34,180 nt of DNA from an uncultured Bacilli bacterium. GTDB taxonomy: Bacteria; Bacillota_I; Bacilli_A; RF39; UBA660. The notes under the pieces are model-generated. The model made no database searches, was not told the DNA's origin, and saw only the letters and a list, made by a program, of their open reading frames with translations. Positions 15,894 through 24,602 of the stretch are shown here, piece by piece. The position numbers and the translations under genes were made by a program. How positions within the stretch are numbered: the first letter of the stretch is position 1; every line of letters starts with the position of its first letter. The stretch lies in NCBI GenBank assembly GCA_934101225.1, contig CAKOQK010000013.1, positions 1-34,180 on the forward strand, given 5' to 3'.

Positions 15894-16772
15894 ATGGAAA
15901 AATCAGTAGTATATTTTACAAAAGATATTAGTCCTGAAGGATTAATTAAATTATATGAAAAGTTAGGTATTAAACTAGATGGAAAGGTCGCTGTTAAATT
16001 ACATTCTGGAGAAGATGGTAATCAAAATTATGTTAAACCAGAATTTGTTAAGCCAATAATTGAATTTGTTAATGGTACGGTTGTTGAGTGTAACACGGCA
16101 TATGATGGAGCAAGAAATACGACAGAAAAACATAAAGAATTAATGGAAAAACATGGATGGAGTAAATATTTTGATGTTGATATTATGGATGCTGATGGTG
16201 AAATAACTTTGGAAGTTCCAAATGGACATATAATTAAGAAAAATTATGTTGGTAGAAATATTAAAAATTATGATTCTATGCTTGTTTTATCTCATTTTAA
16301 AGGACACCCTATGGGTGGATTTGGTGGAGCATTAAAACAGTTATCTATTGGTTGTGCTTCAAGTAATGGTAAGAGATATATTCACTGTGTAGGTAAAGAA
16401 AATGGTAGTTATGAAGATATGTTTAATGCTCAACAAGATAAATTTATAGAATCAATGGCTGATGCTGCTTCAAGTGTTACAAACTTATTTAAAGATAAAA
16501 TTGCTTATATTAATATGATGGTAAATTTATCAGTAGATTGTGATTGTTGTCGTGTTGCAGAAGAACCTTGTATGAAAGATATAGGGATGCTTGCTAGCTT
16601 GGATCCTGTTGCTATTGATCAGTCTTGTATTGATTTAATATATAATTCAAAAGATGAGGGAAGAGATCATTTTGTAGAAAGAGTAGAAAGACAAAATGGT
16701 ACACATATTTTAGAAGCTGCTGCTAATTTAAATGTAGGAAGCAGAGAATACGAACTTATAAACATAGATTAA
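15894..16772 (+). CDS. DUF362-domain protein
   Basis: A 292-residue member of the DUF362 family, whose members are often fused to ferredoxin-like [4Fe-4S] domains; here only the DUF362 body is present. Visible family segments: VKLHSGEDGNQNYVKP, VVECNTAYDGARNTT, LVLSHFKGHPMGGFGGALKQ, and near the C-terminus SLDPVAIDQSCIDLIY. The cysteine cluster DCDCCRVAEEPC (residues ~220-231) could bind metal. The reaction is not known. ATG 15894 is thirteen bases after AGGAG; ATG 15882 abuts that site and is rejected. A perfect terminator hairpin surrounds the stop codon. Confidence 0.85.
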   Translation: MEKSVVYFTKDISPEGLIKLYEKLGIKLDGKVAVKLHSGEDGNQNYVKPEFVKPIIEFVNGTVVECNTAYDGARNTTEKHKELMEKHGWSKYFDVDIMDADGEITLEVPNGHIIKKNYVGRNIKNYDSMLVLSHFKGHPMGGFGGALKQLSIGCASSNGKRYIHCVGKENGSYEDMFNAQQDKFIESMADAASSVTNLFKDKIAYINMMVNLSVDCDCCRVAEEPCMKDIGMLASLDPVAIDQSCIDLIYNSKDEGRDHFVERVERQNGTHILEAAANLNVGSREYELINID

Positions 16773-16786
16773 TTTCTATGTTTTTT
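16761..16786 (+). terminator. Terminator overlapping the DUF362 stop codon
   Basis: AACATAGA (16761-16768) pairs perfectly with TCTATGTT (16775-16782) around a six-base loop containing most of the TAA stop, followed by a T run to 16786. Confidence 0.8.
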
Positions 16787-16845
16787 CGACTTAATTAGGA
16801 AATATTTTCATATCATTTATTTTATATTAATATAGGTGATATTAA

Positions 16846-17286
16846 ATGAATTTTAAAAAATTTGGTATTTTGTTATTTTTTACTTTCTTATTCCCACTTG
16901 GAATATCTTTGATTGTAGGTAATGATGCTAGTATGCTTATTAAACCGGCTTTATATCCACCTAATATATTATTTCCTATTGTTTGGAGTATATTGTATGT
17001 ATTAATGACAACAGGCGTTTATTTGGCATCTAAGGAAGATGACAATGTATATATTATTTATTTTTTACAAGTAGTTGTTAATGCTTTTTGGACTTTAATA
17101 TTTTTTGGTTTAAAATTACGATTATTAGCGTTTATATGGTTAATATTTTTATTAGTTTTAGTTGTAATTATGAGTTTAAAATTTTACAAAAATAACAAAA
17201 TTGCAGGTTATTTACAAATACCTTATATAATTTGGATTTTATTTGCTGGATATTTAAATTTATCAATTTATCTCTTAAATCGTTAG
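16846..17286 (+). CDS. TspO/MBR family protein
   Basis: A five-helix membrane protein of the TspO/peripheral benzodiazepine receptor family (146 aa), known to bind porphyrins and sterols. Diagnostic stretch: YPPNILFPIVWSILYVLMT (loop 1 and helix 2), then NAFWTLIFFGLKLRLLA and the final IPYIIWILFAGYLNLSIYLLN. The Trp-rich pattern is retained though sparser than in Rhodobacter. ATG 16846 has an ideal AGGTGAT site five bases upstream. Function in this organism is not evident; it follows a terminator and precedes the carD-like gene with its own promoter, so it is likely a single-gene unit. Confidence 0.9.
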   Translation: MNFKKFGILLFFTFLFPLGISLIVGNDASMLIKPALYPPNILFPIVWSILYVLMTTGVYLASKEDDNVYIIYFLQVVVNAFWTLIFFGLKLRLLAFIWLIFLLVLVVIMSLKFYKNNKIAGYLQIPYIIWILFAGYLNLSIYLLNR

Positions 17287-17312
17287 AAATTTTTTAGAAA
17301 AAATGTTATAAT
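17283..17312 (+). promoter_or_regulatory. Promoter of the carD-like gene
   Basis: TTAGAA (17283-17288) and TATAAT (17307-17312) are 18 bases apart. The -10 box is centred in an inverted repeat TGTTAT-A-ATAACA, which could also serve as an operator. Confidence 0.55.
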
Positions 17313-17345
17313 AACATAGGTTTAAAAGATGAAGGGAGTAATATT

Positions 17346-17819
17346 ATGTTTAAAGTTAATGATTATGTTAAATATAAGAATGATGTGTGTGTGATATCAA
17401 ATATTAAGGAAATTAGAGGCTTTAATTATTATACACTTGCTCCAATTCAAGATACTTCATTAATAGTTAATTTGCCTGTTGATACTAATTTGGTTAAGCC
17501 ATTAATAGAATATAATGATGCAATTAAGATGATAGATGATTTACCTAATTTAAGTGTACTTAATATGACTAATGATAAGGCTTTAGAACAAAGCTATAGA
17601 AAACTATTATTATCAGATGAAACTATAGATTTATTTACAATTGTTAAAACTGCATTTTTAAGAAATAAAAAAAGAAATGATTCAGGTCGAAAATTGGGAT
17701 CTGTTGATTCTCATTACTATGAAGAAGCAAGTAAAAAACTATTGCTTGAGTTATCAATTGTAATGCATCTTGATGAAGATAAGATTGAAAATATATTAAT
17801 TGAGCAAATAACTAAATAA
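17346..17819 (+). CDS. CarD/CdnL-family transcription regulator
   Basis: A 157-residue protein with the CarD_CdnL_TRCF fold. The N-terminal Tudor-like RNAP-binding domain reads KVNDYVKYKNDVCVISNIKE and continues to YYTLAPIQDTSLIVNLPVDTN, closely parallel to the RNAP-interacting domain of Mfd in this same window. The rest is an all-helical domain (SYRKLLLSDETIDLF; EEASKKLLLELSIVM) as in CdnL. Relatives stabilise open promoter complexes. A GAAGGGAG ribosome site precedes ATG 17346. Genes for three envelope proteins follow in the same direction. Confidence 0.88.
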   Translation: MFKVNDYVKYKNDVCVISNIKEIRGFNYYTLAPIQDTSLIVNLPVDTNLVKPLIEYNDAIKMIDDLPNLSVLNMTNDKALEQSYRKLLLSDETIDLFTIVKTAFLRNKKRNDSGRKLGSVDSHYYEEASKKLLLELSIVMHLDEDKIENILIEQITK

Positions 17820-17857
17820 AAAATTTAATTTAGACAATAATATAAATAAGGTGTATG

Positions 17858-18196
17858 ATGAAGAAGTATTTAATTATTATATTATTGTTTTTTGTTTTTT
17901 TTATTGTTTTATTTTATAAAAGAAGTTATGCATATGTTGATTGTAGTAATGTGATTGTTAAGCCAGAAGGAGTAACAACTCTTAATTTAAAGAATTATTT
18001 AAATAAATTTGAATATAAGGAAATTTATTATGTTTGTTCTTATGATTGTTGCTATAATGTTAAAAATGGTGATAAAGATGATATTGTTAATAATTTAACT
18101 AAAATATTAGATAAAACTACTAATGATGATGATAAGTTGTTTACTAATGTTAATGGATTTTCAATAACGAAAATTGGATTAAATGTTTGTAAATAG
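17858..18196 (+). CDS. Secreted or membrane-anchored cysteine-containing protein
   Basis: An unrecognised protein of 112 aa. Residues 1-20 form a strongly hydrophobic helix after two lysines, and SYAYVDCS could be a signal-peptidase site, so the protein is probably exported. The mature part has cysteines at CSNVIV, VCSYDCCYNV and the C-terminal VCK, hinting at disulfides or metal binding. ATG 17858 has AAGGTG four bases upstream; ATG 17855 is the previous codon. It lies 36 bases after the carD-like gene and 53 before the peptidase fusion. The latter has its own extended -10 promoter. Confidence 0.6.
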   Translation: MKKYLIIILLFFVFFIVLFYKRSYAYVDCSNVIVKPEGVTTLNLKNYLNKFEYKEIYYVCSYDCCYNVKNGDKDDIVNNLTKILDKTTNDDDKLFTNVNGFSITKIGLNVCK

Positions 18197-18200
18197 TTAG

Positions 18201-18229
18201 TTTATTTCTTCATATTTTTTTGCTATAAT
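18201..18229 (+). promoter_or_regulatory. Extended -10 promoter for the M15 peptidase fusion
   Basis: TGCTATAAT (18221-18229) is an extended -10 element; a weak TTTATT (18201-18206) lies 17 bases upstream. The ATG follows AGGTAGTGATAAT. Confidence 0.6.
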
Positions 18230-18249
18230 TTATTAGAGGTAGTGATAAT

Positions 18250-19218
18250 ATGGACATATGTTCTGACTTGAATTTTTTACGAGTTATATATTTTGTTAAA
18301 GGCTCTTTAATAATTGTTAGGGTTATAGCACCTTTAATTCTTATTGGAATGGCTAGTCTTGATTTATATAAAATTGTTATAAAGGCAGGGGAAAAACCTG
18401 GAAAAACTATTTTAAATAGATTTATTGCTGCTTTTTTTGTGTTTTTTGTTCCAACGTTTATAAATGTTGGACTTAACTCATTAGGACAAGCTGATATAGG
18501 AGAATCGGTTTGTTGGATTAACGCTAATGAGAGTAATATTATGTTTCTTTCAAAACAACATGAAATTGAACTTGAAGCCTTAAAAAATGCTGAAAAAAAG
18601 AGAAATGAAGAACTTAAAGCACAACGTGAATTATATAAAAAAGATTATGAAGCAGCAAAAAAAAGAGCTCAAGAAATAGCTGCTAATAATAATGTTAATG
18701 AAAATAGTTCTAATTATAATGAAGTTATGAATAGTAATTTTTTAGAAAATGGAAGAGATGGTAAAGTTGTAGTTGAAAATGGTATTTTTTATAAGCCTGC
18801 AAGTGGGCAAAGCGGTGCATCTGGAACAGCTGGAAGTGGACCTTATGGATATAATATTTATTTTTATGCAAGGTTACAAAAATTTATGCAGGCTGCTGCA
18901 CAACAAGGTTATTTAATAAGTCCAAGTTCTAGTCAATATGGTGCTTGGCGACCTCTTAGTTTACAAAATTATTATTGGAATTGTTATAAGACTAAATCAT
19001 GTAATAATGGTAATTTAGCAGCTGTACCTGGTACTTCAAACCATGGATGGGGTATTGCATCTGATCTATCATTTAATAATTATAATGCAATAGTGTGGGC
19101 TCATGATAATGCACGTAGTTTTGGACTTGCATTTCCATTGTGTCAAAATGTTAGGGGAAGTTGTTCTGAAAACTGGCATATAGAACCATTAAATGTACAA
19201 AAGAGAGTTGGGTTATAA
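18250..19218 (+). CDS. Membrane-anchored M15 (VanY-type) peptidase with two-helix N-terminal domain
   Basis: A 322-residue protein in three parts. Residues 11-80 form two hydrophobic helices joined by a short basic loop (SLDLYKIVIKAGEKPGK), a layout like VirB2/TrbC-type pilin-related membrane proteins. Residues 101-147 are a Lys/Glu/Ala-rich probable coiled coil. After a Gly/Ser linker, residues 200-322 are a D,D-carboxypeptidase-like M15 domain with the zinc and catalytic residues His265 and Asp272 (SNHGWGIASDL), Glu307 and His310 (SENWHIEP). The peptidase should act on cell-wall peptides. Additional cysteines in the domain (246, 251, 298, 305) may be disulfides. Its stop overlaps the next start (TAATG). 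Confidence 0.82.
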   Translation: MDICSDLNFLRVIYFVKGSLIIVRVIAPLILIGMASLDLYKIVIKAGEKPGKTILNRFIAAFFVFFVPTFINVGLNSLGQADIGESVCWINANESNIMFLSKQHEIELEALKNAEKKRNEELKAQRELYKKDYEAAKKRAQEIAANNNVNENSSNYNEVMNSNFLENGRDGKVVVENGIFYKPASGQSGASGTAGSGPYGYNIYFYARLQKFMQAAAQQGYLISPSSSQYGAWRPLSLQNYYWNCYKTKSCNNGNLAAVPGTSNHGWGIASDLSFNNYNAIVWAHDNARSFGLAFPLCQNVRGSCSENWHIEPLNVQKRVGL

Positions 19219-19898
19219 TGTTTTTAAGTAAAAAAGATTATATTAAATTAAGTATATTGTTATTGTTAATTTTGCTAATAATTATTATATTGTTGTTCTT
19301 TAATAAAAAAGAAGAAAATTTAAAACTTTTTAAACAATATGATTATGTTTATTCATCAAGTACAAATTATAGTGATAATGAATTTATTAGTGAACTACCT
19401 CAAATAAACATTAATAGTACAAGCGCTAATGAAGCTAACAATGAAATTTTAGATAATTATTATGATATTGCAACAATGGAGAATTCTTCATACTCTTATC
19501 GATATAGTGTATATAATAATATATTGTATATGTTAATTGAAACTAATATTTATGATGACTCGCAGTATGGTAATATAAATTATAAAAGTTATTATGTAAA
19601 TATTGAAAATGGAAATGTTTTATCTTTAGATGATGTAATTAAAATTTTAGGATTATCAAAAAATGAAATAGATAATAAAATAAGTGAAAAATACAAAGAG
19701 TTTTATAATAATGATTCTTTAAGAAATGGTATGACTTTTGAAGAATATAAAAAAATGTTAATTATAGATGATGTATTTGTTTTAAGTGTTGAAGATAATG
19801 TTGTTTATGTTTATAAAAAGATAAATTATACCCATGATATAGAAGAATCAGATAAATTTGGCAATATATATCAAATTAAAATAAAAGATTTAAAATAA
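19218..19898 (+). CDS. Single-anchor extracytoplasmic protein, RsiV/DUF3298-like body
   Basis: A 226-residue protein with one N-terminal membrane helix (about residues 10-29, very rich in Leu and Ile) and an extracytoplasmic domain. The arrangement NILYMLIETNIY, then YKSYYVNIENGNVLSLDDVI, followed by a helical stretch ISEKYKEFYNND, resembles the DUF4163/DUF3298 domain of anti-sigma factor RsiV and related proteins. That match is tentative and no anti-sigma or sigma gene is adjacent. The start overlaps the stop of the M15 fusion, so the two are probably co-translated partners at the cell envelope. Confidence 0.65.
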   Translation: MFLSKKDYIKLSILLLLILLIIIILLFFNKKEENLKLFKQYDYVYSSSTNYSDNEFISELPQININSTSANEANNEILDNYYDIATMENSSYSYRYSVYNNILYMLIETNIYDDSQYGNINYKSYYVNIENGNVLSLDDVIKILGLSKNEIDNKISEKYKEFYNNDSLRNGMTFEEYKKMLIIDDVFVLSVEDNVVYVYKKINYTHDIEESDKFGNIYQIKIKDLK

Positions 19899-19921
19899 TT
19901 CTTGAAATATAGAACTATTTT

Positions 19922-21271
19922 TTAATTTATATTAATGTATTCTATATATATTTTATATTTTCTCATTAATTCTTTGACGAATATTGAATAATTTGTTGTG
20001 GGAACTAGGAGGTAGATATTATTTCTTGTTCTAGTTAAGGCAACATAAAATAATCTTCTTTCTTCTTCATATGGATAATAGTCGGTTTTAACTATTTTGT
20101 TAATTATTTTATGATTTTTAAGTTTAGATGGTAAAGAATTGTTGCTGTTTGTTAAATTTATTAAAATAATGTTATCTTCTTCTAAGCCTTTGGATTTATG
20201 AATGGTTAGAAATGGTTTATCTTGCACATTGAAAATATCTTTATCCTTGTTGTTACGGCCTAGAATTAGATATTTTGTGTCTATAAATTTTACAACTTTT
20301 TCGATAACAGTTTTTTCATTTTTGTAAAAGCATATTTTAATTGGTTTATTGATATTTTTTAAACAGATTGTTTCTTTTTTTATTTGACTTTTATTTTGCA
20401 TAATAAATGAGTTTGCTACATCTATGATTTCTTTGGGGTTACGATAATTATAATCTAAATTTATTATATTAAGATTATTTACTAATTTGTTAAAATTTAA
20501 AAAGATATCTAGATTACAACCTGAAAAACGATATATAGATTGATAGTCATCTCCAACAACAAATATTTTAGCGTTATTTTGTTTAATGATTGCGTTAATT
20601 AGATTAAATCTATTTAATGATGTATCTTGAAATTCATCAATAATTATGTATTTGTAATTTGTTTTAATTTGATTATTATTTATGTTATCAGTTGCAATTT
20701 TAATCATATCGTTAAAGTCATATAGATTACTTGATTCTAATTCTTGATTATATATATGATATATTTCTAATATTATTCTAAAATAAATTTTGTTTATAAA
20801 GTGGCTTTTTTGATATAGGTTATATAAGTAATTGATATTGTTGTAATTAGATTTATAGAGATTAATAAAGGTGAAGATTAGTTTTTTTAAGTTATCTATA
20901 TCTATTTCATTCAGGATTCTTTTTATTAATTTGTTATGTTTTTTGTTATATTTACCATAGGAATTAAAGTATTCATTGATAATAAATTTTAGATAATATT
21001 CATTTGATATTTTCATATTTGGATTGTTTATTAAAGTTATTGCTAGTTTATGAAATGTCATGATATCAAGATTGTAGTCTATTTTTCTTTTTAGATCATT
21101 AATTGATTCGTTGGTAAAGGAGATTACTAAAAGTTCATTTTCTTTGTATATGTTATTATCAAGTAGATATTTAATTTTGTTTACTATGGTAAATGTTTTT
21201 CCTGAGCCTGCACCGGCAACTACTAAGGTATTTTCTAATGATTTTACTGCTTCTAATTGTTTTTCGTTCAT
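19922..21271 (-). CDS. Short UvrD/PcrA-like SF1A helicase lacking the 2B subdomain
   Basis: A 3'-5' DNA helicase of superfamily 1. All catalytic motifs are intact: Q motif NEKQLEAV, Walker A GAGSGKTFT (residues 20-28), Ia ISFTNESIND, II IIIDEFQDTS, III VVGDDYQSIYRFSG, IV NYRNPKEI, V TIHKSKGLE and VI RLFYVALTRTRN. The protein is only 449 aa, against about 720 for PcrA. The distance between motif IV and motif V is about 100 residues instead of well over 200, so the regulatory 2B subdomain is missing and 1B is reduced. It lies downstream of addA but is separated by a terminator and a large inverted repeat. Confidence 0.87.
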   Translation of the reverse strand: MNEKQLEAVKSLENTLVVAGAGSGKTFTIVNKIKYLLDNNIYKENELLVISFTNESINDLKRKIDYNLDIMTFHKLAITLINNPNMKISNEYYLKFIINEYFNSYGKYNKKHNKLIKRILNEIDIDNLKKLIFTFINLYKSNYNNINYLYNLYQKSHFINKIYFRIILEIYHIYNQELESSNLYDFNDMIKIATDNINNNQIKTNYKYIIIDEFQDTSLNRFNLINAIIKQNNAKIFVVGDDYQSIYRFSGCNLDIFLNFNKLVNNLNIINLDYNYRNPKEIIDVANSFIMQNKSQIKKETICLKNINKPIKICFYKNEKTVIEKVVKFIDTKYLILGRNNKDKDIFNVQDKPFLTIHKSKGLEEDNIILINLTNSNNSLPSKLKNHKIINKIVKTDYYPYEEERRLFYVALTRTRNNIYLLVPTTNYSIFVKELMRKYKIYIEYININ

Positions 21272-21372
21272 GTTAATTAGAATATATAATTATTAGATGA
21301 TTGTCAATGGTTTTAAATATGCTAGACTATATATTTTGTATAAAATTTAATTAATAATCGTGTGAAAACCTT

Positions 21373-21421
21373 AGTTATCGACATTATTTGACTATTATAG
21401 TGCTGATTAATGTCGATAACT
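21373..21421. repeat. Large inverted repeat between addA and the UvrD-like gene
   Basis: AGTTATCGACATTA (21373-21386) is repeated in perfect inverted form as TAATGTCGATAACT (21408-21421), with a 21-base spacer; a CC/GG pair extends it beyond one bulge. It is not followed by a T run in either direction, so it does not look like a terminator. The 244-base gap 21272-21515 holds this element and the addA terminator but no gene. It could be a structured RNA, a protein-binding site or a recombination site. Confidence 0.85.
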
Positions 21422-21476
21422 TGGCATTTCAAAGATATTTAAAATAACTTATTGATAAAAAATAATTATTTAATAA

Positions 21477-21513
21477 ATAAAAAAGAACTTTGATAAGAAA
21501 ATTCCAAGTTCTT
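21477..21513 (-). terminator. Terminator after addA
   Basis: AAGAACTT (21483-21490) pairs with AAGTTCTT (21506-21513); on the minus strand the stem is followed by TTTTATTTATT. T runs flank both sides, so it could act in both directions. Confidence 0.75.
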
Positions 21514-21515
21514 TT

Positions 21516-24500
21516 TTAATCTAATTTAAACAATTTTTTATCTAAAATTGAGTATAAATATGTATTAACTGGTTTATTAGTTAAATTATAGATGTAATTT
21601 TTATAACCGTTTAACTGATTTGTATAGGCTTTATCATCTATATGTTTTAATTTATAATCAATTATGTCAATATGATCTTGATATTCAAGCATTAAATCTA
21701 TTATACCTGTTTTAGTTTCGTTATCATTTTCTTCAATAAATTCATATTCTTTAAAGATATTGGCATCTTTGATATTTTTAAATAACTCATTATTAAGTAA
21801 ACTTTTGATTATTTCAATTTCATTATTTGTTAGATTATCATAATTTGGATTAATAAAATCAGTTATTTCTAAAAGATAGTGGATGTTAGTACCATATTCC
21901 ATGTTATTTTTTTCTTCTTTAGTAAATAATTTATTTGTAGTTTTAGAAAAATGATTTTCTTCAATTTCTTCTATATTATAGTTATGTTCTATAATTTCAA
22001 TTTTATCTGATGTTTCTGGTGCAATACTTATATTTTTGTTTATTTTGTAGGAGTTATCTATAATTGGTGTTTCAATATTGGTAATGTATTTAGTTATATG
22101 AGGATATATTGAATTTAATATATCTTCAAAACTATTATATTTACTTCTTTTGTAGTTATTTACAACTATTTCACTTGAACTTATTCCTTCATCTTCTTTA
22201 AGTGAATCAACAATAATCATTTTTTCTTTACATCTTGTTAAGGCAACATATAATAATCTAATTTTTTCAGATATATCTTCTATTTTAAAATTGTCTTTAC
22301 TTAATTTTGAGATAAATGTTTCAATAAATGTGCCATCATAATCGGGAAATATTATTTCATATTTATTATCATATCTTATTTTTGGTTTGACATCTTCAGT
22401 ACTAAATTTTTTGTAATAGCCGGCAAAGTAGCATATTTTATATTCTAATCCTTTTGATTTGTGAATATTTGTTAATGTTACTGAATCGATAGCAATGTGA
22501 CTTGCACTTATTTTTATTTTATCTTTATTTTCGATTAGGTTGTTAAGATAATCATTAACTCCATAAATATCAATGCCAATATTATTTAGTTCTTCAAATT
22601 TAGTAATTAAATTATTTAGGATAATACTTTTTTCATTAATGTCTCCAACTAATGTTAATTTTTCGTAAATATTTAATTTATCAATAATTTTTATTAAAAC
22701 ATCTTTATTTGATAAATAGTCTAAATCCTTGGCTATAGGTAAAAGTGTTTCATAGATAATGTTTGATTTAATAGTATGATTTTTTATTGTTTGATATATT
22801 TCATTATCTTTTTGTTCAAATAAATAACTGCGGGCAATACTTGCATAATAAAAGTTAGTTTCTGTATCAAATATATTGTTTTTTATTTTAATTAGAAAAC
22901 CGATTATATTATTTATTAATAAAGTTTCTGAAGAAAATAGAATATCTTCATCTTGATAAATGTGTAGTGGTATTCCAAGGTAGTCAAATACTTTTTTATA
23001 GGTGTTAAAAGCTGATCCACGGTCTAAAAGAATACATAAGTCACTATATTTACAACTTCTTATTTGTTTATCAAATACTTCATAATGACTCTCTATTTTG
23101 TTTTTTATGTCATTTCCAATAATAAAGGCTTCAATTTCTTCTCTAGTATTAATATTATTTTTTTCATAATTATAGATTTCTAATTTATTGTTGTTGTTAT
23201 TTTTACCTTCAATATTAAATGTTTGGTTACCAAAAATAAGATTATGTTCGTCTTTATAATTGGCATTACCTATTTTATTATCCATAATATAATTAAAGAT
23301 ATTATTAATACTTGATAGTACTTCTTCACGTGATCTAAAATTTTTATTTAAGTCAATTCTTATTCCTTTGGTGCCATCTTTATATAAATCGTATTTATCT
23401 TTAAAAATATTTGGATTAGCGTTTCTAAAACGATAGATAGATTGTTTGATGTCGCCTACCATATAAACATTGTCATTCTCAATTAAATTAATAAATTCTT
23501 CTTCAATATCAGAGGTATCTTGATATTCATCAATCATGATTTCTTTATAGTGATATTTTAATTCATTTTTAATATTTTCATTTTCTTTAATTAGATTAAT
23601 TGCAAATTTGCTTATATCATTAAATTCATACGAAGAATTTTCGTTTTTGAAATTATTTATTTTGTTTGTTAGTTCGATAATGATATTGATAATTATTTCG
23701 ACATTGTCTTTAGTGTTAATCACTTGATTTATTAGAACTTCTTTAGAAAATATTGTTGCTTCTTTTATTTCTTTGATGATGCTTGAAATATTTGCCTTTA
23801 ATTCTTTTCCAAGGGGAGTAGAATTACGATTTATAGTTTTGGGTATATCTAAAGATGACTTGATTTCATCATAAGTTTTTGCATTTAAAAGTGGTAGTAA
23901 TCCATTATAATATTTTTCATAGAATGATGAGTCTGTTTCATACTGAATATCTTCTAATAAGCCTTTAATAGTGTTTATTTTATCTAATAAGTTATTTGTA
24001 TACTCATTAAATAATTTATTTAAATTTTCTTTACTATAATAGTTATTAATATAGTTTTTTAGATATTCTTCTTTATTAGATAATAGTTCTAATTTGCTGT
24101 CTAATGAAAGAATTATATTTTTAATTTGTTTGTCATTTTTATTACAGAAGGAGGTTATTAAATTATTAAATTTTTTATTATTTTCTTGATATTTATGATC
24201 AAATATATCGTTTAGAATATCTTTTTTTAATTTGTTAATTATACTAGAATCGATAATAGTTAGATTGGCGTCTAAATTAAGCATGTAGTGATATTTTTTT
24301 ACTAATGCAAGGGTATAGGCATCAAAGTTAGTAATATCAGCAGAATCTATAAGTTTTAATTCGTCTTTTATTTCATCATGCATTTTAATTTTCTTTTTAA
24401 TTCTTTCTTTCATTTCAAAAGCAGCATTTTTGGTAAATGTTAGAATAAGCATTTCATCTATATGTATGTTGTTGTTCATTAAATTATGAATAACTCTTTC

Positions 24501-24602
24501 AGATAAAACTTCGGTTTTACCAGAACCGGCACCGGCTGATACTATAATATTTTTGCCTCTAGTTGTAATGGCTGATAATTGTTCTTTAGTCCAATTCGGC
24601 AT
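21516..24602 (-). CDS. addA: ATP-dependent helicase/nuclease subunit A (AddA)
   Basis: The helicase-nuclease subunit of the AddAB break-processing enzyme (RecBCD counterpart of Firmicutes). Helicase motifs: Walker A SAGAGSGKTE (residues 22-31), DEYQDTSD, VGDIKQSIYRFRN, NIHKSKGLEYK and LLYVALTRCKEK. The C-terminal nuclease is visible as TKTGIIDLMLEY followed by HIDIIDYKLK (the D-x-K pair) and NQLNGYKNYI. With 1028 aa it is shorter than Bacillus AddA (about 1230). I place the start at ATG 24602, eight to nine bases after AAAAGGAG; the upstream in-frame ATGs at 24668 and 24611 precede or touch that site. It overlaps the addB end by 17 bases. Confidence 0.95.
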   Translation of the reverse strand: MPNWTKEQLSAITTRGKNIIVSAGAGSGKTEVLSERVIHNLMNNNIHIDEMLILTFTKNAAFEMKERIKKKIKMHDEIKDELKLIDSADITNFDAYTLALVKKYHYMLNLDANLTIIDSSIINKLKKDILNDIFDHKYQENNKKFNNLITSFCNKNDKQIKNIILSLDSKLELLSNKEEYLKNYINNYYSKENLNKLFNEYTNNLLDKINTIKGLLEDIQYETDSSFYEKYYNGLLPLLNAKTYDEIKSSLDIPKTINRNSTPLGKELKANISSIIKEIKEATIFSKEVLINQVINTKDNVEIIINIIIELTNKINNFKNENSSYEFNDISKFAINLIKENENIKNELKYHYKEIMIDEYQDTSDIEEEFINLIENDNVYMVGDIKQSIYRFRNANPNIFKDKYDLYKDGTKGIRIDLNKNFRSREEVLSSINNIFNYIMDNKIGNANYKDEHNLIFGNQTFNIEGKNNNNNKLEIYNYEKNNINTREEIEAFIIGNDIKNKIESHYEVFDKQIRSCKYSDLCILLDRGSAFNTYKKVFDYLGIPLHIYQDEDILFSSETLLINNIIGFLIKIKNNIFDTETNFYYASIARSYLFEQKDNEIYQTIKNHTIKSNIIYETLLPIAKDLDYLSNKDVLIKIIDKLNIYEKLTLVGDINEKSIILNNLITKFEELNNIGIDIYGVNDYLNNLIENKDKIKISASHIAIDSVTLTNIHKSKGLEYKICYFAGYYKKFSTEDVKPKIRYDNKYEIIFPDYDGTFIETFISKLSKDNFKIEDISEKIRLLYVALTRCKEKMIIVDSLKEDEGISSSEIVVNNYKRSKYNSFEDILNSIYPHITKYITNIETPIIDNSYKINKNISIAPETSDKIEIIEHNYNIEEIEENHFSKTTNKLFTKEEKNNMEYGTNIHYLLEITDFINPNYDNLTNNEIEIIKSLLNNELFKNIKDANIFKEYEFIEENDNETKTGIIDLMLEYQDHIDIIDYKLKHIDDKAYTNQLNGYKNYIYNLTNKPVNTYLYSILDKKLFKLD

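Noticed and set aside
21272..21515. A small coding gene in the addA-UvrD gap
   Set aside because: No open frame with a start and ribosome site was seen there; the inverted repeat and the terminator account for the structure.
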